Assembly (NCBI RefSeq): GCF_001591005.1
Contig: NZ_BCTY01000007.1
Coordinates: 1-64,000, forward strand
From: Sphingomonas sanguinis NBRC 13937
GTDB lineage: Bacteria > Pseudomonadota > Alphaproteobacteria > Sphingomonadales > Sphingomonadaceae
Direction: 5' to 3'
Length of the DNA stretch: 64,000 nucleotides
Part shown: positions 44,528 through 53,011 of the stretch, in pieces
Numbering within the stretch: position 1 is the stretch's first letter
Layout of the letters: each line of letters begins with the position of its first letter
Made by a program: the position numbers and the translations under genes
The notes under the pieces: generated by a model
Databases searched by the model: none
Told to the model about the DNA's origin: nothing
Seen by the model: only the letters and a program-made list of their open reading frames with translations

Positions 44528-45429
44528 TCGGGCTGAACCTGGTCTATGCGGTTGCGGGACTGGTCTTTGCCGCCTTCGCGCTGTTGTCGCTCAAGGGCCG
44601 GCGCTGGGCCAATGGCGTCTTCTTCGCGCTGATCGCACTGTCCTTTTTCGCCGGGGACCGGCTGGGCGATGTCGGCAACGGTGTGCTGGTGCTAGCCCTG
44701 GTCGGCATTGCCGCCTCGGGGCGGATGCGCCGCGCCGCGCCGGTCGAACCGGCGGGGGAGCGCTATGGGGCCAAGGTCTTCGTGCCCGCGCTCATCATCC
44801 CGGTGGTCGCGCTGGTCGGGACGCTGGCGTTCAAGCAGGTGCCGACCTGGGTCGATCCCAAACAGGCGACGCTCGTCGCGCTGACGCTGGGGACGATCGT
44901 GGCGCTGCTGCTGTGCGGGGTGCTGCTGCGGGCAAGGGCGGACGAGCCCTTTGCGGCGGGACGCGGGTTGATCGACGATATCGGCTGGGTCTTGGTGATG
45001 CCACAGATGCTGGCGAGCCTGGGCGCAGTGTTTGCGCTGGCGGGGGTCGGCGCGGTCGTCGGTGGGCTGATCGGCGCGGTTATCCCTATGGGCAGCGTCA
45101 TCGGCGCGGTGCTGGCCTATGCGCTGGGCATGGCGTTGTTCACCATCGTCATGGGCAATGCCTTTGCCGCCTTTCCGGTGATGGCGGCGGCGGTCGGCGT
45201 GCCGATCCTGATCCGCCAGATGGGCGCCGACCCCGCCATCGTCGCGGCGGTGGGCATGCTGGCGGGGTTTTGTGGGACGCTGATGACGCCGATGGCGGCG
45301 AATTTCAATTTGCTGCCCGCCGCGCTTCTTGGCCTGAGGGACAAATATGGCGTCATCCGCGCGCAGGTGCCGACCGCCCTGCCGCTCCTCGCCTTCAACA
45401 TCCTGCTGCTTTACGGAATGATCGCATGA
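44524..45429 (+). CDS. DUF979 family membrane protein (predicted permease subunit)
   Basis: A 301-aa polytopic membrane protein with about eight or nine hydrophobic segments and a conserved-looking 'GNAFAAFPVMAAAVGVP' and 'CGTLMTPMAANFNLLPAALL' region. It starts with ATGA overlapping the DUF969 stop. The obligate pairing with DUF969 suggests a heteromeric transporter for 5-oxoproline or a related lactam. The role is inferred from gene context. Confidence 0.82.
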   Translation: MIGLNLVYAVAGLVFAAFALLSLKGRRWANGVFFALIALSFFAGDRLGDVGNGVLVLALVGIAASGRMRRAAPVEPAGERYGAKVFVPALIIPVVALVGTLAFKQVPTWVDPKQATLVALTLGTIVALLLCGVLLRARADEPFAAGRGLIDDIGWVLVMPQMLASLGAVFALAGVGAVVGGLIGAVIPMGSVIGAVLAYALGMALFTIVMGNAFAAFPVMAAAVGVPILIRQMGADPAIVAAVGMLAGFCGTLMTPMAANFNLLPAALLGLRDKYGVIRAQVPTALPLLAFNILLLYGMIA

Positions 45430-46418
45430 CCCGACTGGACCGCGCCACCGCGCAGCGTTTTGCCGCCATGACCCTGGGCCATGTCGGGCGCGAATATCCC
45501 AACTGCCTGATCCATGTCCTGAACGGGCCGGAGGATGCGCGCACCCCGTCCGAGCTGCATCCGATCTTTTATGGCAGCTTCGACTGGCATAGCTGTGTCC
45601 ATGGCTGGTGGCAGTTGCTGCGCCTGATCCGCCTCTATCCCGATCTCGACGCCGCCGCCGCCATCCGCGCGCAGGCGGACGCGATGTTCACGGCCGAGAA
45701 GGTCGCGGGCGAAATGGCCTATCTGGAGCGGCCGAGCGCGAGCGGTTTCGAGCGGCCCTATGGCTGGGCCTGGATGCTGGCGCTGCAGGACGAGGCGAGC
45801 CGTCATGACGCCGATTGGGCAAAGACGCTGGAGCCGATTGCGCGGTTCTTTGCTGGCCGCCTGCACGCGTTCCTGCCGCGCCTGACCTATCCCTTGCGCG
45901 TGGGGACGCATTTCAACACCAGCTTCGCGTTGACCCTGGCCTGGGACTGGGCGGAGACGCGCGACACGGCACTGCGCGCGCTGATCGCGGAGTCGGTGCA
46001 AGGCTGGTTCGCGCACGATCGGGACTGCCAGGCCTGGGAGCCGGGCGGCGACGAGTTCCTGTCGCCCGCCCTGACCGAGGCGCTGGTGATGAGCCGTGTG
46101 CTCGACGCGCCCGACTTTCACGCCTGGTTCGACGGGTTCCTCCCGCGCGTCGCGACCGGCGAGCCCGTGACGCTCTTCACCCCCGCTACCGTGTCGGACC
46201 GAAGCGACGGCAAGATCGCGCATCTCGACGGCTTGAACCTCAGCCGCGCCTGGTGCTGGCGGGTGATCGCGGCGAAGCTGGGACCGAACCACCCGGTCGC
46301 CGCCCGCGCCGAAGCGGCGGTGGAGGCGCATCTCGCCGCCAGCCTGCCGCATCTGGGGGACGACTATATGGGCGAGCACTGGCTCGCCACCTTCGCGCTG
46401 TTGGCGCTGGCGGGTTAA
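45426..46418 (+). CDS. DUF2891 family protein, function unknown
   Basis: A 330-aa soluble protein without signal peptide, overlapping the DUF979 stop by four bases. Recognisable blocks are 'FYGSFDWHSCVHGWW', 'ERPYGWAWMLAL', 'RVGTHFNTSFAL' and 'WEPGGDEFLSPALTEALVM', rich in conserved W, H, D and E. The helical, tryptophan-rich layout recalls an alpha/alpha-barrel enzyme. Translational coupling to the oxoprolinase module suggests an enzyme acting on the same compound class or on a precursor. Its 3' end overlaps the convergent regulator gene by four bases. Confidence 0.8.
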   Translation: MTRLDRATAQRFAAMTLGHVGREYPNCLIHVLNGPEDARTPSELHPIFYGSFDWHSCVHGWWQLLRLIRLYPDLDAAAAIRAQADAMFTAEKVAGEMAYLERPSASGFERPYGWAWMLALQDEASRHDADWAKTLEPIARFFAGRLHAFLPRLTYPLRVGTHFNTSFALTLAWDWAETRDTALRALIAESVQGWFAHDRDCQAWEPGGDEFLSPALTEALVMSRVLDAPDFHAWFDGFLPRVATGEPVTLFTPATVSDRSDGKIAHLDGLNLSRAWCWRVIAAKLGPNHPVAARAEAAVEAHLAASLPHLGDDYMGEHWLATFALLALAG

Positions 46419-47167
46419 ATCTTCAGATGCGCGGTCCGGTCGCGCTTGGCGGCAAGCGCCTGGCGGACTTCCGCCACGGCGCGGGCCTCGCTGGCGATCA
46501 GCAGACCCTCCAGCGCGGCGGTCAAGTGACGTTGCATCGCGACACGCGCCGCCACCGCATCGCCGGAGCGCAGCGCCTCCAGGATCGCGGCGTGATGCTC
46601 GACGATCGGGCGCACGTCGATCTCGCGCACCTTGGCGTCCAGCAGCACGCTCTCGGCCGAGCGCAGCCGCTGTTCCCATAGCCGGTCGATCGTCTCCAGG
46701 ATCGCACTGTTGCGGGTCGAGCGCGCGATCAGCGTGTGGAAGGCGCGGTCCGCGCGGAAGGCGCCGCCGACCGTGTTATTCTCTTCCTCGATCGCATCGA
46801 CCAGCGTCGCCAGTTCGTCCAGTTCCGCCTCGGTGATCTGGGTCGCGGCCAGCGCTGCCGCTTCGGGCTCGAACAGCAGGCGGGCTTCGGCCACTTCCAT
46901 CGCCGACACGCCGAAATCGGGTGTCTCGCCCTGGCCGGGCAGCGCCACGACATGCGCGCCCGATCCGATGCGGACTTCGATAAAGCCCTGGACTTCCAGT
47001 GCGATCAGCGCCTCGCGGATGACCGGGCGGCTGACGTCGAACCGGGTCGCCAGCTCACGCTCGGCAGGCATGCGCGTGCCGATCGGGTAGCGGCCCTCCT
47101 GCAACTCGGCGATCAGCGTGCGGGCGAGTTCCCGGTAAAGCCGGTCCTGGGTCGTATTGTTGTCCAT
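46415..47167 (-). CDS. GntR-family regulator, FadR subfamily
   Basis: A 250-aa transcription factor, convergent with the oxoprolinase operon and a good candidate for its regulator. The N-terminal winged helix is 'GRYPIGTRMPAERELATRF' plus 'VSRPVIREALIALEVQGFIEV'. The C-terminal all-helical FCD domain (about 95-235) has metal/ligand-binding candidates 'ADRAFHTLIARST' and 'VEHHAAILEAL', with His residues in the places typical of metal-binding FCD domains. The ATG at 47167 has AAGGG upstream (the GTG at 47170 is less likely). A tandem repeat upstream may be its operator. Confidence 0.88.
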   Translation of the reverse strand: MDNNTTQDRLYRELARTLIAELQEGRYPIGTRMPAERELATRFDVSRPVIREALIALEVQGFIEVRIGSGAHVVALPGQGETPDFGVSAMEVAEARLLFEPEAAALAATQITEAELDELATLVDAIEEENNTVGGAFRADRAFHTLIARSTRNSAILETIDRLWEQRLRSAESVLLDAKVREIDVRPIVEHHAAILEALRSGDAVAARVAMQRHLTAALEGLLIASEARAVAEVRQALAAKRDRTAHLKI

Positions 47168-47174
47168 CACAACC

Positions 47175-47205
47175 CTTATAGGGGCCGAGGCGGGATGCTG
47201 GTCAA
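47175..47205 (-). promoter_or_regulatory. candidate sigma-70 promoter of the FadR-type regulator
   Basis: On the minus strand TTGACC (47200-47205) is followed after 18 bases by CTATAA (47176-47181). The hexamer ends only about eight bases before the ATG at 47167, so transcription would begin at or next to the start codon and give an essentially leaderless mRNA. Confidence 0.45.
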
Positions 47206-47211
47206 GCGCCA

Positions 47212-47238
47212 GTGTCAGACCAATGTGTGTCAGGCCAA
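47212..47238. repeat. tandem 12-base repeat, probable operator of the FadR-type regulator
   Basis: GTGTCAGACCAA (47212-47223) and GTGTCAGGCCAA (47227-47238) differ at one base and are spaced with a 15-base period, just upstream of the predicted -35 element. The placement fits an autoregulatory or activator site. Confidence 0.45.
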
Positions 47239-48030
47239 TTACGACATTCCGTTGCGATCGGTTTCCACGACGGTCGTACCGGCGGCGCGGGCGGCCTGCG
47301 CCAGCCGGGCATCGGCGCTGTCGGTGACCAGGAAGTCGACATCGCCCATGTCGCCGACGCGGACCGGTGCGGCGCGCTCCAGCTTCGATCCGTCCAGGGC
47401 GAGCAGCACCTGGCGGGCGTGGCGGATGATCGTCTGCGACACCCGTACCTCGTCCACGTCGAAGTCGAGAAAGGTCCCGTGGGTGTCGATCGCCGACGCC
47501 CCGATCAGGGCCATGTCGACCTTGAACCCCCGGATGAAGTCCATTGCCAGCGCCCCCACCACGGCGCGGTCGCTGGCGCGCACCCGGCCGCCCGCCGCGA
47601 TGACCTCGATCGAAGGACGCCCGCCGAGGATGTCGACAACGTTCAGATTGTTGGTGATGACCATCAGGTCGCGGTGGTCGACCAGCGCCCTGGCGATCGC
47701 TTCGGTGGTTGAACCGATATTGATGAACAGGCTCGCCCCGTTGGGCACCAGCGCGGCGGCGGCGGCCCCGATGGCGGACTTGGCCGGGGCGGCGACCATG
47801 CGCCGTTCGCCATAGGCCAGATTGTCGGTGCCCGAGGTGACGACCGCGCCGCCATGAACACGCGCCAACATCGACTGGCCTGCCAGGATGTTCAGGTCCT
47901 TGCGGATCGTCTGCGGCGTGACGCCCAGCTTTGCGGCGAGTTCGTCGACCCCGACGCTGCCCGTTCGCCGCGCGATGTCGAGGATCGCGGCATGACGCGC
48001 GGCGACGATGTCGGGCGCGGCAGGCTTCAC
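47239..48030 (-). CDS. glpR: DeoR-family regulator, glycerol-3-phosphate repressor
   Basis: A 263-aa repressor of glycerol genes. It starts at GTG 48030, overlapping the glpD stop by four bases (GTGA). The N-terminal helix-turn-helix is 'VDELAAKLGVTPQTIRKDLNIL'. The C-terminal sugar-phosphate sensor domain has 'NGASLFINIGSTTEAIARAL', 'VITNNLNVVDIL' and 'VGALAMDFIRGFKVDMALIGAS', typical of DeoR/GlpR. The location after glpD and the palindromes in the glpD/glpK gap support the GlpR call. Confidence 0.9.
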   Translation of the reverse strand: MKPAAPDIVAARHAAILDIARRTGSVGVDELAAKLGVTPQTIRKDLNILAGQSMLARVHGGAVVTSGTDNLAYGERRMVAAPAKSAIGAAAAALVPNGASLFINIGSTTEAIARALVDHRDLMVITNNLNVVDILGGRPSIEVIAAGGRVRASDRAVVGALAMDFIRGFKVDMALIGASAIDTHGTFLDFDVDEVRVSQTIIRHARQVLLALDGSKLERAAPVRVGDMGDVDFLVTDSADARLAQAARAAGTTVVETDRNGMS

Positions 48031-49532
48031 GCGATGCCCCGCTCTGCCAGATAGCGCACCAGCCGTTCGGGGGTCTCGAGGGGGACGTGCAGGCCCAGCT
48101 TGCTGCGGCGATAGAGAATGTCCTCTGCCGTGCGCGCCCATTCGGCCTTCACCAGATAATCCACCTCAGCCGTGTGCAGCCCGCCGCCCAGGTCCGGGCC
48201 GAGGTCACCGGCCGCCAGCAGCTCGTCGACACGCGTGCCGTAAGCGCGGGCCAGGCGACGCAGCAGCTGGGGCGGCAGGGCCGGGTGCCGGGCGGTCAGC
48301 TCGTGCAGGAACCGCTCGAAATCGGCATCCGCGATGTCGCCGCCGGGCAGTGTCGCACCCGCCGTCCAGGCCGATCCCGCCTGCGGGAAGAACCGCGCCA
48401 GTTCGCGCATCGCGTGCTCGGCGAGCTTGCGGTATGTGGTGATCTTGCCGCCGAAGATGTTCAGCATCGGCGCCTGCGCCTCGCCCTCCGCACCCGTATC
48501 CAGGTCGAGCACATAGTCGCGCGTCACCGCCGAGGCATTGGCGGAATGGTCGTCATAAAGGGGGCGGATGCCCGCATAGCTCCACACGATATCCGCCTCC
48601 CCGACCTTGCGCGCGAAATAGCGATTGGCGGTGTCGAGCAGATAGCTGGTCTCCGCTGCGCTGATCGATGCCTTGGCGGGGGCATCGGTCCAGGGTTCGT
48701 CGGTGGTGCCGACCAGCGTGAACGCGCCCTCATAGGGGATGGCGAAGACGATGCGACGGTCGTCATTCTGCAGCATGAAGGCATGATCGCCGTCATAGAG
48801 ACGGGGCACGACGATATGGCTGCCCTTGATCAGGCGCACCCCGCGATCGCGCCGCGCGCCATGCGTCCGCCCAATCACATCGGCGACCCAGGGCCCCGCC
48901 GCATTGACCAGCACGCGCGCCTGGACGGTATGGCTCTGGCCGTCCGCCTCGACGGTCGCGGTCCAGCCTTCGCCGTCGCGCCTGGCGTTGATCAGCCGGG
49001 TGCGGGTTTCGATCCGCGCGCCTCGCTCGCGCGCGTCCATGGCGTTCAGCACGACCAGGCGGCTGTCCTCCACCCAGCAGTCCGAATAGACGAAAGCCTT
49101 GCCCTTTCGCGGCGAAAGTCCCGCGCCCAGCGCCGACTTTTCCAGCGCGACGGTGCGCGTGCCCGGCAGCTTCTCGCGACCGCCCAGATGGTCGTAAAGG
49201 AACAGGCCCAGCCGCACCATCCAGGCGGGGCGCGGCGACTGGGTTTGCGGCAATACGAAGGACAGCGGCCAGATGATGTGCGGCGCCATGTTCAGCAGCC
49301 GCTCGCGCTCGATCAGCGCCTCTCGCACCAGACGAAACTCGCCATACTCCAGATAGCGCAGGCCGCCATGGATCAGCTTGGTCGAGGCGGAGGAGGTATG
49401 GCTGGCCAGGTCGTCCTGCTCGACCAGCATCACCGACAGGCCACGTCCGGCCGCATCGCGCGCGATGCCGGCGCCGTTGATGCCGCCGCCGACGATCAGC
49501 AGGTCGATCCTCTCCATGTCCCGGTTCGTCAT
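48027..49532 (-). CDS. glpD: glycerol-3-phosphate dehydrogenase (aerobic, FAD)
   Basis: A 501-aa membrane-associated flavoenzyme oxidising glycerol-3-phosphate to dihydroxyacetone phosphate and passing electrons to ubiquinone. The N-terminal FAD-binding motif is 'DLLIVGGGINGAGIARDAA'. 'SSASTKLIHGGLRYLEYGEF' and 'GGKITTYRKLAEHAM' are family signatures. Length and the C-terminal helical domain are normal. It is divergent from glpK and co-transcribed with the repressor gene. Confidence 0.95.
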   Translation of the reverse strand: MTNRDMERIDLLIVGGGINGAGIARDAAGRGLSVMLVEQDDLASHTSSASTKLIHGGLRYLEYGEFRLVREALIERERLLNMAPHIIWPLSFVLPQTQSPRPAWMVRLGLFLYDHLGGREKLPGTRTVALEKSALGAGLSPRKGKAFVYSDCWVEDSRLVVLNAMDARERGARIETRTRLINARRDGEGWTATVEADGQSHTVQARVLVNAAGPWVADVIGRTHGARRDRGVRLIKGSHIVVPRLYDGDHAFMLQNDDRRIVFAIPYEGAFTLVGTTDEPWTDAPAKASISAAETSYLLDTANRYFARKVGEADIVWSYAGIRPLYDDHSANASAVTRDYVLDLDTGAEGEAQAPMLNIFGGKITTYRKLAEHAMRELARFFPQAGSAWTAGATLPGGDIADADFERFLHELTARHPALPPQLLRRLARAYGTRVDELLAAGDLGPDLGGGLHTAEVDYLVKAEWARTAEDILYRRSKLGLHVPLETPERLVRYLAERGIA

Positions 49533-49583
49533 CTGGCTTGTCCCTGTTCTCGAACGCCACCCCTGCTATACCATTTCCCGGAA

Positions 49584-49607
49584 AAACGAAAGCATTGACG
49601 TTCGTTT
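49584..49607. promoter_or_regulatory. GlpR-like operator, distal inverted repeat
   Basis: AAACGAA (49584-49590) and TTCGTTT (49601-49607) are perfect inverted 7-base arms with a 10-base spacer in the 120-base glpD/glpK divergent gap. The TTCG/CGAA core resembles enterobacterial GlpR half-sites. Confidence 0.5.
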
Positions 49608-49621
49608 GAAAGCGTGTGACC

Positions 49622-49634
49622 TTTCGTAGCGAAA
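49622..49634. promoter_or_regulatory. GlpR-like operator, proximal palindrome
   Basis: TTTCG-TAG-CGAAA is a perfect 5-base palindrome with a 3-base centre, immediately upstream of the glpK ribosome site AAGGAGAGGG. It shares the TTCG/CGAA core with the repeat at 49584-49607, so repression of glpK by the same protein is likely. Confidence 0.5.
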
Positions 49635-49652
49635 ATAAGGAGAGGGTGAGCG

Positions 49653-51155
49653 ATGGCGTCGCACATTCTGGTGATCGATCAGGGGACGACCTCGACGCGC
49701 AGCATCGTCTTCGATGCGCAGGCCCGGCGGGTCGCCATCGCGCAGGCCGAGTTCGCGCAGCATTACCCCGCGCTGGGCTGGGTCGAGCATGACCCGGAGG
49801 ATATCTGGCGCGATGCGCTGGCGACCGCGCGCAAGGCGATCGACGAAAGCGGTGTCGCGCCTGCTCAGATCGCCGCGATCGGCATCACCAACCAGCGCGA
49901 GACGGCGGTCGTCTGGGACCGCGCGACCGGCGAGCCGATCCACCGCGCCATCGTGTGGCAGGACCGGCGCGGGACCGAGCTTTGCCAGACGTTGAAGGCC
50001 GACGGTGCCGAGGATCTGGTGCGCGAGCGGACCGGTCTGCTGATCGACCCCTATTTCTCCGCGACCAAGCTTGCCTGGCTGCTCGATCACGTCGACGGCA
50101 CACGGGCGCGGGCCGAGCGCGGCGAATTGGCCTTCGGGACGATCGACAGCTTCCTGCTCTGGCGGCTGACCGGTGGGGCGGTGCACGCGACCGACATCAC
50201 GAATGCGGCGCGCACGATGCTGTTCGATATCCATCGCGGGGTGTGGGACGAGGAATTGTGCCGCCTGCTGCGCGTGCCGATGGCGATGCTGCCGCAGGTG
50301 CACGACAATGCGCATGTCTTCGGCACCACCGCCCCCGACCTGTTCGGCGCGGCGATCCCGATCGCGGGGATGGCGGGGGACCAGCAGGCGGCTTTGTTCG
50401 GTCAGGCCTGTTTCCGTCACGGCATGGCCAAGTCGACCTATGGCACGGGCTGTTTCATGCTGCTCAACACCGGTACGACGGCGGTCGCCTCCAAGCATCG
50501 GTTGCTGACCACGCCCGCGTACCGGCTGAACGGCAATATGACCTATGCGCTGGAGGGATCGATCTTCGTGGCGGGGGCGGCGGTGAAGTGGTTGCGCGAC
50601 GGCTTGGGCGTCATCACCCATGCCAGCCAGACCGACGATCTCGCGACCCAGGTGCCCGACAGCCACGGCGTGTATATGGTTCCGGCCTTTGTCGGCATGG
50701 GCGCACCCTATTGGGAGCCGGATGCGCGCGGGGCGATCTATGGCCTGACGCTGGGGGCGAGTGCGGCGCATCTGGCGCGCGCGGCGCTGGAGTCGGTCGC
50801 GTACCAGACGATGGACCTGGCCGAGGCGATGAAGGCCGATGCGGGCGAGGGGGCCGCGATCCTGCGCGTGGATGGCGGCATGGCGGCGAATGACTGGCTG
50901 TGCCGGTTCCTGTCCAACATGATCCGGACGCCGGTCGAGCGGCCCGCCGATCTGGAGACGACGGCGCGTGGTGCGGCCTTCCACGCCGGGCTGGCGACCG
51001 GGGTGTGGTCCGGCCTCGACGCGCTGGAAAAGCTCTGGTCGCGCGAGGAATGTTTTGAGCCGTCGATGACCGAGGAGGCGCGTGCGCCGCTGGTCGCCGG
51101 GTGGCGTGACGCGGTGGCGCGGACGCTCGCCAAGCCGGGGGCGACGCCCGCGTGA
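49653..51155 (+). CDS. glpK: glycerol kinase
   Basis: A 500-aa cytosolic FGGY-family kinase phosphorylating glycerol with ATP. The start '[17 protein letters not shown]' is the phosphate-binding motif. '[17 protein letters not shown]', '[16 protein letters not shown]' and '[14 protein letters not shown]' are diagnostic, and '[15 protein letters not shown]' matches the FGGY signature. AAGGAG precedes the ATG. No glpF facilitator gene is present in the window. The tpiA gene follows with overlapping stop and start. Confidence 0.96.
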   Translation: MASHILVIDQGTTSTRSIVFDAQARRVAIAQAEFAQHYPALGWVEHDPEDIWRDALATARKAIDESGVAPAQIAAIGITNQRETAVVWDRATGEPIHRAIVWQDRRGTELCQTLKADGAEDLVRERTGLLIDPYFSATKLAWLLDHVDGTRARAERGELAFGTIDSFLLWRLTGGAVHATDITNAARTMLFDIHRGVWDEELCRLLRVPMAMLPQVHDNAHVFGTTAPDLFGAAIPIAGMAGDQQAALFGQACFRHGMAKSTYGTGCFMLLNTGTTAVASKHRLLTTPAYRLNGNMTYALEGSIFVAGAAVKWLRDGLGVITHASQTDDLATQVPDSHGVYMVPAFVGMGAPYWEPDARGAIYGLTLGASAAHLARAALESVAYQTMDLAEAMKADAGEGAAILRVDGGMAANDWLCRFLSNMIRTPVERPADLETTARGAAFHAGLATGVWSGLDALEKLWSREECFEPSMTEEARAPLVAGWRDAVARTLAKPGATPA

Positions 51156-51919
51156 TGCGGCCGATGCTGGTGGGCAATTGGAAGATGAACGGCGACGGCA
51201 CCTGCCTGCCGTTGATCGCCGCCATTGCGGATGCGGCGGCGCGCTATCCGGGCGTGGAGGTGACGCTGTGCCCGCCCGCAACGCTCCTCGACCGGGCGCG
51301 GTCGATCGCCCCTGCGCTGGGCTTGGGGGCGCAGGATTGCCATGCCGAGCGGGACGGCGCGCATACCGGCGATCTGTCGGCGGCGATGCTGCGCGAGGCT
51401 GGCGCGGACCTTGTGCTGCTCGGCCATAGCGAGCGGCGGCACGATCATGGCGAGGATGACGCGCTGATCGCCGCCAAGCTCCGCACGGCCCGCGCGGCGG
51501 GGCTGCGCGTATTGCTTTGTGTCGGCGAAACGGCGGCGGATCATGCCGCCGGGCGGTCGGTAGCGGTGGTGCGCGAGCAACTGACCCGCTCGCTCGGCGG
51601 CGCGGACGGGGAGGGGCTCGCCATTGCCTACGAACCCGTCTGGGCGATCGGCAGCGACCGCGTGCCGGAGGGCGCAGAGGTGGCGGCCATCGCCGATGCG
51701 ATCCGCGATAGTTTTCCTGGTGAGGCCCCCCGCGTCCTCTACGGCGGATCGGTGACCGCCGAGAATGGTGCGGCCCTGTTCGCGCAAGGCGGGATTGACG
51801 GTTTTCTGGTGGGGCGCCAGAGCCTGGATGCCGACGCCTTCACCGCGATCCTCAAGGCTATGCTACCGGCCAGCACCGTCCGGCACCGCCATCCGGAAGG
51901 TGGTCACTGCGATCGGTAG
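51155..51919 (+). CDS. tpiA: triosephosphate isomerase, glycerol-operon copy
   Basis: A 254-aa TIM-barrel enzyme interconverting dihydroxyacetone phosphate and glyceraldehyde-3-phosphate. Catalytic Lys is in 'GNWKMNG', His in 'LGHSERR' and Glu in 'AYEPVWAIG'; phosphate-binding loops 'YGGSV' and 'GFLVGRQSL' are present. The ATG overlaps the glpK stop by one base; a GTG three bases earlier is possible. Placement in the glycerol operon links DHAP made by GlpD to glycolysis. The last 57 bases overlap the convergent kinase gene. An erythrulose-phosphate isomerase role, as for TIM-like EryH, is less likely here. Confidence 0.92.
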   Translation: MRPMLVGNWKMNGDGTCLPLIAAIADAAARYPGVEVTLCPPATLLDRARSIAPALGLGAQDCHAERDGAHTGDLSAAMLREAGADLVLLGHSERRHDHGEDDALIAAKLRTARAAGLRVLLCVGETAADHAAGRSVAVVREQLTRSLGGADGEGLAIAYEPVWAIGSDRVPEGAEVAAIADAIRDSFPGEAPRVLYGGSVTAENGAALFAQGGIDGFLVGRQSLDADAFTAILKAMLPASTVRHRHPEGGHCDR

Positions 51920-53011
51920 TAGCGCGATGTCGCCGCCATGCGCCCGCGCGATGCGTCTGGCGAGCGTCAGGCCGACGCCCGATCCTTCGGGCTTGGTGGT
52001 GTGAAACGGGCGGAAGATGCGCGCCCGTTCCGGTGCCGGGACGCCGGAGCCGGTATCGGCGACCGACAGGATCAGGCGATCCTCTTCGCGCTCTACCGTC
52101 AGCGTGACCACGGGCGACACCGCGCCCGCCAGCGCCGCCTCGGCGGCGTTGTGGAGCAGTGCCCAGATCGCCTGGGTCATCTGGTCCCGGTCGCACCGGC
52201 CCGTCATGCCCTGGGGCACGATGGTGGACAGCTGGACCCGCCCCTCGAACCGCTGGTCGAACAGCCGGGATAGATCGCCGACCAGCTCGTCCATGGCGAC
52301 GGGCGTTGGAACAGGGTCGGGCAGCCGCGCGAGCATCCGATAGGCGCGGGTAAAGCGCTCCAGACCCTCGATCCGCCGGGTCAACGTCGCCAAGATGCTT
52401 GGCAGCCGCGCATCGCCGCGCTCCGCCGCGACCTGTGCGCTGTCGGCCAGCGAGACGATCGGCGACAGGCCATTGAGCAGTTCATGCCCCAGGATATCGA
52501 TCATCTCATTATCGGCATGAACCTCGGCGGCGCGGCGTTCTGCCTCGATATCGATCAGCAGGACCAGCGATTGGTCGCCCCCCGCGACGCGTTCGATCCG
52601 CCAGCTTCGTCCTTCGTGGCGCAGGCGCGTTTTGCGCGGATCGTTCAGCGTGGGCGGCGTCGGGCTGAGCCGGTCGTCGGTGGCGAACAGCGTCCGGCTG
52701 GCCCGGTTGAGCGCTCGGGCACCGCCGCCGGTGATGCGCAGCAACGGCAAGGGGATCTGGTCCAGCAAGGCCGCCAGCGGCGGGCCGTCGGTCGTCGGAT
52801 CGCGCTCTTCCGACCTCCGACGAACCGACAGGTTGCGCGATGCAGCCCAGCAACCGCCGAGCACCAGCCATGCGACACACAGCGTCAGCCCGAGCAGCGT
52901 TGCGAACATTCCCCTTTGCCACGCCAGCACCAGCAGCGCGCCGCTGGCCGTCAGCGCGATGCCCGACAGCGCCGCTGCAAGAACCCGGCGAGCGGAGACT
53001 TCAAAGCCCAT
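51863..53011 (-). CDS. sensor histidine kinase (NtrY-like) for efflux operon
   Basis: A 382-aa inner-membrane kinase with two N-terminal membrane helices (about 10-55, 'AALSGIALTASGALLVLAW', 'LLGLTLCVAWLVLGGCW'). A PAS-like region ('IPLPLLRITGGGARALNRASR') precedes the H-box 'ILGHELLNGLSPI'. N-box 'ALLHNAAEAAL', G1 'VADTGSGVP' and G2 'GSGVGLTLARRI' are intact. The ATG at 53011 overlaps the response regulator stop by 11 bases. With no large periplasmic sensor domain, it may sense membrane or cytoplasmic signals. Confidence 0.88.
   Translation of the reverse strand: MGFEVSARRVLAAALSGIALTASGALLVLAWQRGMFATLLGLTLCVAWLVLGGCWAASRNLSVRRRSEERDPTTDGPPLAALLDQIPLPLLRITGGGARALNRASRTLFATDDRLSPTPPTLNDPRKTRLRHEGRSWRIERVAGGDQSLVLLIDIEAERRAAEVHADNEMIDILGHELLNGLSPIVSLADSAQVAAERGDARLPSILATLTRRIEGLERFTRAYRMLARLPDPVPTPVAMDELVGDLSRLFDQRFEGRVQLSTIVPQGMTGRCDRDQMTQAIWALLHNAAEAALAGAVSPVVTLTVEREEDRLILSVADTGSGVPAPERARIFRPFHTTKPEGSGVGLTLARRIARAHGGDIALLPIAVTTFRMAVPDGAGR

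Noticed and set aside
51863..51919. Frameshift at the tpiA 3' end suggested by a 57-base overlap with the kinase gene
   Set aside because: Both proteins have near-normal lengths and intact C-terminal motifs, so a tail-to-tail overlap is simpler than an error.
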